From an uncultured Bacteroidales bacterium (GTDB taxonomy: Bacteria; Bacteroidota; Bacteroidia; Bacteroidales; UBA932): DNA of 21,928 nucleotides. The notes under the pieces were generated by a model, which was given only the letters and a program-made list of their open reading frames with translations, ran no database searches and was not told the DNA's origin. The position numbers were made by a program, and so were the translations under genes. Where the stretch lies: NCBI GenBank assembly GCA_937900465.1, contig CALCEJ010000135.1:1-21928 (forward strand), in the 5' to 3' direction. This document shows, one piece after another, positions 9,601 to 15,277 of the stretch; within the stretch, counting starts at the first letter, position 1; each line of letters opens with the position of its first letter.

Positions 9601-9706
9601 TACCAAGTTTGACGGTTACGACCCGGAGGTGGGACTGGACGGAATCTATTGGGGAGGTTACCCCAAGTTCCGGAAGTATTCCTTCGGTGTTGACATTAAT
9701 TTCTAG
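6632..9706 (+). CDS. SusC/RagA-family TonB-dependent glycan transporter
   Basis: Outer-membrane beta-barrel (1024 aa) that imports oligosaccharides using TonB energy and pairs with the following SusD. The N-terminus is a signal peptide ending AFA-Q. Residues 29-100 form a carboxypeptidase-regulatory-like beta-sandwich, 107-115 carry a DVVVVGYG TonB-box-like motif, and 116-235 are the plug (RIRGNSSINGSN, VEILKDASASAIYGSRGANGVILITT). The remainder is barrel and ends in aromatic F (SFGVDINF), as outer-membrane proteins usually do. There is no STN domain, so it does not seem to signal to an anti-sigma factor. The start at 6632 overlaps the previous stop as ATGA; the second ATG at 6644 gives an equally good signal peptide. 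Length is normal for the family. Confidence 0.96.
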   Translation: MITDMIKRVALAVAALLAATTLAFAQTRRISGVCLDSDGIPLPGVVVSISGTSTGEICGPDGTFTISAPVGSTLLFEYLGYETAKVPVAPETTDVTVRLELAYEDLEDVVVVGYGAVKKSDLTGSVATVKMESIMDIPATSVDGMLQGRAAGLQVLNNSQDPGSGSIVRIRGNSSINGSNTPLVVVNGFPMGDAGALTQINPSDISSVEILKDASASAIYGSRGANGVILITTRQADEGSARVSVKHQTTISQLSDRVDIWYDPMLMAQVTNEEMVNAGLNAPYIGQTVGGIYYPSLMEIQEGGWSNTDWVSLCLRTPVVNTTTVSISGATAKSSLNANLNYFNDQGIYKKDGYGRFNANVGYNYKLFNNVTLSTYTVFSVTDRNVMNGLEYGRNPLWPVYDEDGNPWRSGATDFSHPLVRLSDFHDRIKGRDILTSAALDWEIIKGLTLHTQLDYRYKTTVEDVYESRTTSQDAYDNGGIAKINDTFYNDIQTETYLTWTKSVGEAHNLSLMAGHSYNWEQNRGLYTTARGFVNDVLGNENMNASDPALRQIYNDGYYVAKLLSFYGRANYSLLDRYLFTFTMRADGSTKFGKNNKWGYFPSGAVSWKMHKEPWMEDIDWLSELKWRVSYGVSGNQGINSYQTLDQYGMEKYWHNGSWVTVIGPGFEEGRTGANDRYFVWGGIMNPDLRWETTAQADLGVDASFFNSRLRVTADIYHKDTYNLLREKYLPLSSSYDKIWVNDGRVLNRGVELSVGGDIISTRDWHFSAEAIYSANRNKVMNLGDAISSGLSQDELNGFFYEVTGPAIAMFNQNASILAEGMPMNIFYGYEVDGIIQEDENPGFIDPSALLDRPGELKYVDQDGDFAITSKDRVIIGDPNPDFTASLNLHLSWKELSLNVFLYGVYGNDVVYNGYTYSPRVKAKRWTVDNPTNDFPSLNSIRQYYLSDYFIQDGSFLRIQNVNLSYDWKPEVKWIGNVRFSLSVDNLATFTKFDGYDPEVGLDGIYWGGYPKFRKYSFGVDINF

Positions 9707-9711
9707 AAGCT

Positions 9712-11217
9712 ATGAAAAAGACTATCGCAATAATCCTTTCTGTGGCGGTCCTGGCGGCCTGCTCTCTTGAGGAGACCCCTTATGGCTTCTACTCCAGCGA
9801 CAATTTCTATCAGAGCGAAGAGGACGCCGAGTCCGGGCTGATGTATGCATATAATGCCCTCAACTATCTGGAATACCTCCGCGGCATCTGGTATGTAGGG
9901 GATATCCCCACTGACGATATGTACCCCAAGTCTGACGAACCCGGAGATATCCATATGCTGGAATCGTGGACCGTGACCTCCTCGACGGAACTCACCCACT
10001 ACTATTACAAGTACTGCTATATCGGCATCAACCGGGCCAATATGGTGATAGAGCGGGTCGGAAACGGAAAACTCTCGGATGAGGTGAAAAACAGGGTCGT
10101 CGGGGAGGCGAGGTTCCTTCGCGCCTGGAACTATTTCAACCTTGTCCGGACTTATGGCATCTGCCCGGTCACGACAAAGCCCATTTCTTCCCTCGAGCAG
10201 ACTGCTTCTCCCCTTGCAAAGAGTATCGACGAGATATACGGGCTGATAATCGACGACTGCCTCAAGGCGGAGGAGATGCTCACTGTCAATAAAGTGTTCG
10301 GAAGGGCGGACAAGATTGCCGCCTGCGCCCTTTTGTCGAAGGTTTACCTGCACCTGGCTTCGTCCATCCACTACGGCGCTCCGGGATACGGCAGCTCCGG
10401 ATACAGTGAGGCTGATTGCTACTCCAAGGCCGCCGAGTACTCGAGGAAGGTTCTTGAGGACACGTCCGGCGCATATGGCTTCGACACGGACCTCCGTCAC
10501 ATCTATGATGTGAACGCGCCGGACGGCCCGGAGCACATCTTCATTATGTCCACGGACCGGAGCGGAACCCACGAGGGAATGTACACAAAGATCCCTCTCC
10601 AGTTCCTCCCCAACAACGGCAGTGTTCCCATCTTCATAAAGTACTCTGACGGGACCCTGCAGCAGGGTAACGGAAACGGCTGGGGCGTGTTCCTTATCAA
10701 CGACGATTTTGTGGAGAACGAGTATCTTTCCACGGACAAGCGCCGGAGCGAACTTATCCACAGGACTATTTACGACCAGAACGGCGTGGAGGTCACTCCT
10801 TCTCCGGTGAGAGGATACTTTACCTCCAAGTACGTGGACCCGGACTTTATCGGCGAACGCACAAGCGCCCGTCCGTATCTTATCCGCTGGTCAGACATAG
10901 CGCTTGTCTTTGCTGAGGCCATAGGCCCGTCCGAAGGTTATGCCTATGTCAATATGATACGCGGGAGGGCCGGAATCGGGGACCTTACCCCCGGACTGTC
11001 CCTGGAAGATTTCCGGAAGGCGGTCATAGACGAGCGTAAACTGGAACTCGCCTTTGAAGGCAACCGTCTTTTCGATCTTCGACGCACTGCATCCGTCACC
11101 TCCTCCGTCCAGGAGGCGTCGAGTCTTACTGAAGCCGCAGCCGCCTTCTATCCGATTCCCCAGAGGGAGGTTGACCTTAACCCCAATGTGCCGCTGACTA
11201 ACAACAATGGGCTATGA
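9712..11217 (+). CDS. SusD/RagB-family surface glycan-binding lipoprotein
   Basis: The lid protein of the SusC importer (501 aa), which binds glycan on the cell surface. The signal peptide ends LAAC (Cys17), followed by SLEETP. The N-terminal half has the SusD/TPR pattern (FYQSEEDAESGLMYAYNAL; EARFLRAWNYFNLVRTYG), and the C-terminal half the usual IRWSDIALVFAEA, IRGRAGI and ERKLELAFEGNRLFDLRR motifs, ending in LNPNVPLTNNNGL. It begins 5 nt after susC and overlaps the next gene by 4 nt. Because SusC and SusD work as a unit, the pair should share the same ligand. Confidence 0.96.
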   Translation: MKKTIAIILSVAVLAACSLEETPYGFYSSDNFYQSEEDAESGLMYAYNALNYLEYLRGIWYVGDIPTDDMYPKSDEPGDIHMLESWTVTSSTELTHYYYKYCYIGINRANMVIERVGNGKLSDEVKNRVVGEARFLRAWNYFNLVRTYGICPVTTKPISSLEQTASPLAKSIDEIYGLIIDDCLKAEEMLTVNKVFGRADKIAACALLSKVYLHLASSIHYGAPGYGSSGYSEADCYSKAAEYSRKVLEDTSGAYGFDTDLRHIYDVNAPDGPEHIFIMSTDRSGTHEGMYTKIPLQFLPNNGSVPIFIKYSDGTLQQGNGNGWGVFLINDDFVENEYLSTDKRRSELIHRTIYDQNGVEVTPSPVRGYFTSKYVDPDFIGERTSARPYLIRWSDIALVFAEAIGPSEGYAYVNMIRGRAGIGDLTPGLSLEDFRKAVIDERKLELAFEGNRLFDLRRTASVTSSVQEASSLTEAAAAFYPIPQREVDLNPNVPLTNNNGL

Positions 11218-12110
11218 AAAAGTTCTTATTGGCAATAGCATCCCTCGTCGCTATGGCAGGATGCGAGAAAACGATAGACAAGGAACTCGTCGGAAACGAA
11301 CTGTCCCTTCTGGAGATCAAGATCCAGGGGCAGATGGGGACTGCCGTCATTGAGAGGGACTTTGATGAAGCCCGCGCGACGGTATATGTCCTCGAGCGGC
11401 CGGATTATCCCTTCTCTGCCGTTCCCGTTGAGGGAATTGTGGTTTCCCGCGGAGCATCGGCAAGTATCTCCAAAGGGGAGACGCTGAATTTTTCCAACCC
11501 TGAACGAAGGGCCAGGATAACTGTCACTTCCGAATCCGGGAAAACCCTCGACTGGTACATCTACCTTGAGATGTATGACGCATTCTACGTCGGGGAATGG
11601 GCCATAGTGAATCTCAAGCTACACTGCAACCAGAGGGTGGCGGGAGTCGGGGACGGAGCGTGGGATACGCCCCTCAACGGGTCGGAGTTCGGTACTTTCG
11701 GAATCCCGGAATACGACAACCATATCATTATCAGCCTTGACGAGGAGCCGGGAGACAATATGCTCACCGGAACGATAGAGAATACCGCCGGAGCGGACGG
11801 GGAATATGCCCATTTCTGGGGAGTCTTCGCTCCGTACTCTGAGGAGAAGCCTCTGGATATGGACCCGAGACTTCGTTACCTTCTGCCCCCGGGGCTCGCG
11901 ACGTGGAAGCTCGACCTTACGACCGGACAGATGAAAATCACGAAGGACAATGTCACTTCGACTATGATATTCGGGACGGATGAATGGGACAATACGCTTT
12001 TCCGCTTCCTTCTTCCCGATGCCGGAAAAGAACCGTCCCAGAATGGTTTCTATGACAATATGTGGAGGAGTTCCACGGAGCTTTTCTATGTTGTGCAACG
12101 GATTAAATAG
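11214..12110 (+). CDS. Unassigned PUL lipoprotein, possible surface glycan-binding protein
   Basis: I do not recognise a characterised family. The protein (298 aa) has a lipoprotein signal peptide (AMAGC, Cys17). Residues about 28-118 resemble the beta-sandwich repeat at the start of many lipoproteins next to SusD (DUF5018-type, tentative): LSLLEIKIQGQ at the start and ARITVTSESGKTLDWYIYLE at the end. Residues 120-298 form a separate domain rich in Trp, Tyr and Gly (EWAIVNLKL, FWGVFAPYS, LATWKLDLTTGQM, MWRSSTELFYVV), plausibly a beta-sandwich. There are no evident catalytic motifs. It overlaps susD by 4 nt, the position where glycan-binding proteins are commonly coded, so a binding role is inferred from context only. 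Confidence 0.7.
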   Translation: MKKFLLAIASLVAMAGCEKTIDKELVGNELSLLEIKIQGQMGTAVIERDFDEARATVYVLERPDYPFSAVPVEGIVVSRGASASISKGETLNFSNPERRARITVTSESGKTLDWYIYLEMYDAFYVGEWAIVNLKLHCNQRVAGVGDGAWDTPLNGSEFGTFGIPEYDNHIIISLDEEPGDNMLTGTIENTAGADGEYAHFWGVFAPYSEEKPLDMDPRLRYLLPPGLATWKLDLTTGQMKITKDNVTSTMIFGTDEWDNTLFRFLLPDAGKEPSQNGFYDNMWRSSTELFYVVQRIK

Positions 12111-12128
12111 CCTTATACTGAAAACTAT

Positions 12129-13694
12129 ATGAATACAAAGAATTTTATCGCGGCGGCCCTTTTGGCATTAAGCTTTGTCGCCTGCGGAAAGGATGGGAAC
12201 GACGGGACGGATGACAACAATAAGAAGGAGGACAGCACTGTCCTTACCGCTCCGGTCCTCTCGGTTAACAAGAGTTCCCTTGCGCTTGAGGGCGTTGCAG
12301 AGAATGTTGCGGCTATAAAGTTTGAATGGACTGCCGCCTCCTTAGATGCCCCTGTGTCCTATGACCTCTATGCAAACGTCTCCTCGAGGGATATCTTTAC
12401 TTCCCCTGGGAAGGTCACCGTGGGCTCCGCGCTTTCCGTGGAACTTTCTCAGAAACAGGTCAACGACATCTTGACGGCTCTTGAGATAACGGAAGAGACT
12501 GAATTCCAGTTTGCTGTCTATGCTATGTCGGATGGGCTGGAATCTGTACTTTCAAATACGGTCAAAGTTAAACTGACCCCTTATGAAAAGCCTTTCCCTG
12601 ACGCGATTTACCTGATCGGTTCCGCGACAGGTTATGGTTGGGATGCGTCCGGCGGACTCCGGGTGCCTTCTGTCCAGAAGAATGTTTACAAGGTATCGGA
12701 TGTGCCTCTCAGGGTGGTTCCTGCAAATACGGGAGTATTCAAGTTCGCCCTTTCCAATGACGGTTCTGACGGGCGTTTTGTCGGGCAGGCTCCCGGCGGC
12801 GCTTTCGGTGACATTGTCGTCGTGAATACCGGTATGGGCTATGAATTCTTCCCCGGTCAGAACGGTTACGAGAACGGCGCTTATGACCTTACCGTGGACC
12901 TGAATACAATGAAGCTGACTATGAACCGTACGGGCGACCTCCCCGCAGAGGAGTTGCCGGATCATCTTTATATGTGCGGCGGCTGCTTTGAATGGTCGTG
13001 GACCTTCACCGGCACGACTCTGGACCGGGTATCCGACAACAAATACAAGGCAGAGGGCGTTAAGATGACGTTCGGAACGGATTCAAATCCCCTCGGATTC
13101 AAGGTGTTTACCGGCGTTGACAAGTGGTGGCCCTACTATGCGATGGGTGACGACGCCACGAAAGACAAGGTGACTATCCGGATACTCGAGAAAGAGGCTC
13201 CCGGCGACCCTCAGTTCTATCCTGGAAAGCTTGGCTATGTAAATGGCACTTACACGGTTGAGATGGACTTTGATGCGATGGTCGCGAAGTTTACGCTGAC
13301 GGAAGAGGCTTCCCCCTTCCCGGAGAAGCTGTATCTTCTCGGCGGCTGCTTCGGCGTGTCCAATGACGATTTCGACTGGAAATATAATGACAAGCTAGTC
13401 CTCGAGTCCGTTGAAAGCGGAGTTTATGTGATTTCGGATCTCACATTCACCGGAATGGAGGAATGGAACGGATTCAAGATCTATTCCGGACTCAACTGGG
13501 CCGGCCCTTGGTACGGAATGGACCTTGACAACTCCACGGCCGACAACATCATCCTTGTCGACGGAGAGAAGTATATCGCCGATACCGAAGCTACGGATAC
13601 TCAGGTCTACCTTGGCAGGTTCGGGTATGAAGCGGGGGAATACTCCATCCGCGTGGACCTCAATAAAATGACGCTCACAGCTACTGCCAAATGA
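12129..13694 (+). CDS. SusE-like multi-module outer-membrane glycan-binding lipoprotein
   Basis: Predicted lipoprotein of 521 aa (FVAC, Cys19) with a long acidic/Asn-rich linker (GKDGNDGTDDNN), consistent with surface export. Residues 39-152 look like the SusE N-terminal Ig/fibronectin-like domain (APVLSVNKSSLAL ... FAVYAMSDG). Three modules of about 115 aa follow at 158-268, 278-392 and 399-520. Each opens with YLIGSATG, LYMCGGCF or LYLLGGCF and closes with GYENGAYDLTVDLNTMKLT, GYVNGTYTVEMDFDAMVAKF or GYEAGEYSIRVDLNKMTLT. Trp pairs (WW at 333-334; GPWYGM at 459-464) are candidate sugar platforms. It starts 18 nt after the previous gene, the largest gap in the operon, and overlaps the second GH26 gene by 4 nt. 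Confidence 0.88.
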   Translation: MNTKNFIAAALLALSFVACGKDGNDGTDDNNKKEDSTVLTAPVLSVNKSSLALEGVAENVAAIKFEWTAASLDAPVSYDLYANVSSRDIFTSPGKVTVGSALSVELSQKQVNDILTALEITEETEFQFAVYAMSDGLESVLSNTVKVKLTPYEKPFPDAIYLIGSATGYGWDASGGLRVPSVQKNVYKVSDVPLRVVPANTGVFKFALSNDGSDGRFVGQAPGGAFGDIVVVNTGMGYEFFPGQNGYENGAYDLTVDLNTMKLTMNRTGDLPAEELPDHLYMCGGCFEWSWTFTGTTLDRVSDNKYKAEGVKMTFGTDSNPLGFKVFTGVDKWWPYYAMGDDATKDKVTIRILEKEAPGDPQFYPGKLGYVNGTYTVEMDFDAMVAKFTLTEEASPFPEKLYLLGGCFGVSNDDFDWKYNDKLVLESVESGVYVISDLTFTGMEEWNGFKIYSGLNWAGPWYGMDLDNSTADNIILVDGEKYIADTEATDTQVYLGRFGYEAGEYSIRVDLNKMTLTATAK

Positions 13695-14866
13695 GATTCC
13701 ATCTGTGTATTGCAATATCGGTCCTCTCCCTCGCCGGATGCCTCCAGAGGGGGAGCGAGACTGTCTCGCCGGACGCGGAGAGCCTTTATGCCGGCCTGAA
13801 ATCCATTCCCGAGAAGGGAATAATGTTCGGCGCGGAGGTCCCTACCGAATACGGACTTTCCGGAGGAACGAAATGGTGGGACAAGGGCAGCGGCGAAATG
13901 ACTTCTGACACAAAGATTGTCTGTGGTAAGAACCCTGCCGTATGCGGCTGGGACATTTCCTGCCTTGAACTTGACCGGGAAACTAACCTCGACGGGGAGA
14001 CCTTCCCGGAAATCCGCCGGCACATCATCGCGGCATACGAGAGAGGGGCGGTCAACTGTATTTCCTGGCACGCTGCAAACCCCCTTACGCTGTCTGATTC
14101 CTGGAGCAAGGGTGACTGGTCATACATTCCTGCTGTCGCTTCCATTATCCCCGGGGGAGAGAAGCACGCGATGTTCAGGGAGTGGCTTGACAAGATCGCC
14201 GGCTTCCTTTCAAGTCTGAAGACTTCCGGCGGGGACCTGATTCCGGTGATTTTCCGTCCCTATCACGAGCATACCGGCGCCGGGTTCTGGTGGGGAAAAG
14301 GAAAATGCACGGCGGAGGAGTTCATCGCCCTTTGGCATTTCACGGTCGAGTATCTCCGGGACGATAAGGGGCTTGGAAATATATTATGGGCCTATTCTCC
14401 AGATGAAATACACTTTATTTGGGACGGTGCGGAAAAGTATGAGGATATCTATATGGAGTTCTGGCCGGGGGATGAGTATGTGGACATTCTCGGGCTCGAT
14501 GCTTACGATGCTGAAGGACGGCGCTACAGCGAAGTTACTCCGGACCTTTGCCGGATGATTTCGCGGATCGCTTCTGAAAAGGGGAAGGTCGCGGCGCTGA
14601 CCGAAACGGGCATTGAGAACAACTCCCCGGAGCATTCGTCATACTACAACAAGACCTGGTGGACTTCGGTTCTCCTTCCGGCAGTCGAGAACACTGGCCT
14701 TGCCTATGTGATGGTCTGGCGTAACGGCGGCTTCCCTTTCGACGGCAGCCACTACTTCAGCGTCTGGAAGGGCTGCTACAGCGAAGCTGACTTCCTCGAC
14801 TTCGCCTCCCGGGACTTCCTCCTTTTCGAAGGTGACACCCCCTCCCTCTACACGACGCGGAACTAA
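13691..14866 (+). CDS. GH26 endo-beta-mannanase-like lipoprotein (second copy)
   Basis: Paralogue of the GH26 at 4144-5337, 391 aa. Catalytic acid/base is E193 in FRPYHEHTG and nucleophile E305 in ALTETGIEN; the PTEYGLSGG, GWDIS, FWWGKGK and LGLDAYD landmarks are shared. The lipobox is LAGC (Cys17), but the residues after it (LQRGSETV) lack the acidic cluster seen in the first copy, so this one may face the periplasm. Compared with the first copy it has extra residues after AANP (about 131-148) and around HFIWDGAEKYED (241-252), loops that may line the cleft. Its ATG overlaps the previous TGA as ATGA, and it is the last gene before the terminator. The two copies plausibly act on long and short forms of the same beta-glycan. 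Confidence 0.91.
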   Translation: MRFHLCIAISVLSLAGCLQRGSETVSPDAESLYAGLKSIPEKGIMFGAEVPTEYGLSGGTKWWDKGSGEMTSDTKIVCGKNPAVCGWDISCLELDRETNLDGETFPEIRRHIIAAYERGAVNCISWHAANPLTLSDSWSKGDWSYIPAVASIIPGGEKHAMFREWLDKIAGFLSSLKTSGGDLIPVIFRPYHEHTGAGFWWGKGKCTAEEFIALWHFTVEYLRDDKGLGNILWAYSPDEIHFIWDGAEKYEDIYMEFWPGDEYVDILGLDAYDAEGRRYSEVTPDLCRMISRIASEKGKVAALTETGIENNSPEHSSYYNKTWWTSVLLPAVENTGLAYVMVWRNGGFPFDGSHYFSVWKGCYSEADFLDFASRDFLLFEGDTPSLYTTRN

Positions 14867-14884
14867 CGCTCCCGGTGCCGAAAA

Positions 14885-14903
14885 GCGGGGGAGACTTCCC
14901 CGC
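14885..14903. other. GC-rich hairpin downstream of the PUL operon
   Basis: GCGGGG (14885-14890) pairs with CCCCGC (14898-14903) across GAGACTT; two weaker pairs can extend it inward. No T-tract follows, so it is not an intrinsic terminator by itself. It sits 18 nt after the last stop and may protect the 3' end of the message or assist the terminator beyond it. Confidence 0.45.
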
Positions 14904-14920
14904 CAGGAGTGGACAGAAAG

Positions 14921-14973
14921 CACAAAAAGAGGGTGGCCTGAGTCAATTGACTTTTGGTCACCCTCTTTTTGTG
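14921..14973. terminator. Bidirectional terminator shared by the PUL operon and the tRNA unit
   Basis: Arms at 14921-14938 (CACAAAAAGAGGGTGGCC) and 14956-14973 (GGTCACCCTCTTTTTGTG) are complementary over 18 bp with one G-T position. The T5 run in the right arm serves plus-strand transcripts, and the A5 run in the left arm becomes U5 for the minus-strand tRNA transcript. The loop holds a perfect 12-bp palindrome, AGTCAATTGACT (14941-14952). The right arm reaches the last two bases of tRNA-Leu. Confidence 0.9.
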
Positions 14974-15054
14974 CGGTTGGGGAGACTCGAACTCCCATGA
15001 GCCAACGCTCACTACCCCCTCAAAGTAGCGTGTCTACCATTTCACCACAACCGC
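14972..15054 (-). tRNA. tRNA-Leu (anticodon GAG)
   Basis: The minus strand folds as a class II tRNA: acceptor GCGGTTG/CAACCGC with discriminator A at 14972, D-arm region GTGAAATGGTAGACAC, anticodon stem CTACT/GGTAG with loop TTGAGGG (anticodon GAG), long variable arm TGAGC-GTTG-GCTCA, and T-arm GGGAGTTCGAGTCTCCC. The long variable arm and discriminator A agree with leucine. The 3' CCA is not encoded. Confidence 0.96.
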
Positions 15055-15069
15055 TCTTTATTTTCAGGG

Positions 15070-15143
15070 TCGGGGTAATAGGACTCGAACCTACGACCCT
15101 CTGGTCCCAAACCAGATGCGCTAGCCAACTGCGCCACACCCCG
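15070..15143 (-). tRNA. tRNA-Pro (anticodon UGG)
   Basis: The minus strand gives acceptor CGGGGTG/TACCCCG with discriminator A at 15070, D-arm GGCGCAGTTGGCTAGCGC, anticodon stem TCTGG/CCAGA with loop TTTGGGA (anticodon TGG), and T-arm TAGGTTCGAGTCCTA. C1-G72 pairing fits bacterial tRNA-Pro. It lies 15 nt upstream of tRNA-Leu in the same transcript; CCA is not encoded. Confidence 0.96.
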
Positions 15144-15159
15144 ATTCTTAAAGGGACTG

Positions 15160-15191
15160 CAAATGTAAGCGAATTTTTTTTATCCACCAAA
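15160..15191 (-). promoter_or_regulatory. Promoter of the tRNA-Pro/tRNA-Leu unit
   Basis: On the minus strand TTTG (15188-15191), a 20-nt spacer and TACATTTG (15160-15167) match the Bacteroidales consensus exactly. Transcription would start near 15153-15156, about 10 nt before the tRNA-Pro 5' end. An A-rich stretch lies in the spacer. Confidence 0.8.
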
Positions 15192-15233
15192 TTTTCACAG
15201 GTAATTTTTTGTCCGAAAATACCAAGTTGTTTT

Positions 15234-15249
15234 TTCCGGCTTGCCGGAA
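15234..15249. repeat. Perfect inverted repeat over the lepA -33 element
   Basis: TTCCGGC (15234-15240) and GCCGGAA (15243-15249) are exact reverse complements around a central TT. The centre of symmetry coincides with the TTG (15241-15243) proposed as the -33 element of lepA. It could be an operator for a dimeric regulator; no T-tract follows, so a terminator is unlikely. Confidence 0.55.
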
Positions 15250-15271
15250 GCAAAAGAAATAAGTATATTTG
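15241..15271 (+). promoter_or_regulatory. lepA promoter, giving little or no 5' leader
   Basis: TTG at 15241-15243, a 20-nt spacer and TATATTTG at 15264-15271 match the Bacteroidales promoter pattern. The last G of the -7 element is only 6 nt before the lepA ATG at 15278, so the predicted start of transcription falls within a few bases of the start codon. Confidence 0.72.
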
Positions 15272-15277
15272 CAATCT

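Noticed and set aside
9703..10761. 352-codon minus-strand frame opposite the SusD gene
   Set aside because: The plus strand carries a full SusD with all family motifs; the antisense product is low-complexity and unlike known proteins.
15269..15277. TTG start for lepA, adding three residues
   Set aside because: The TTG is part of the predicted -7 promoter element, and the family N-terminus starts at the ATG at 15278.
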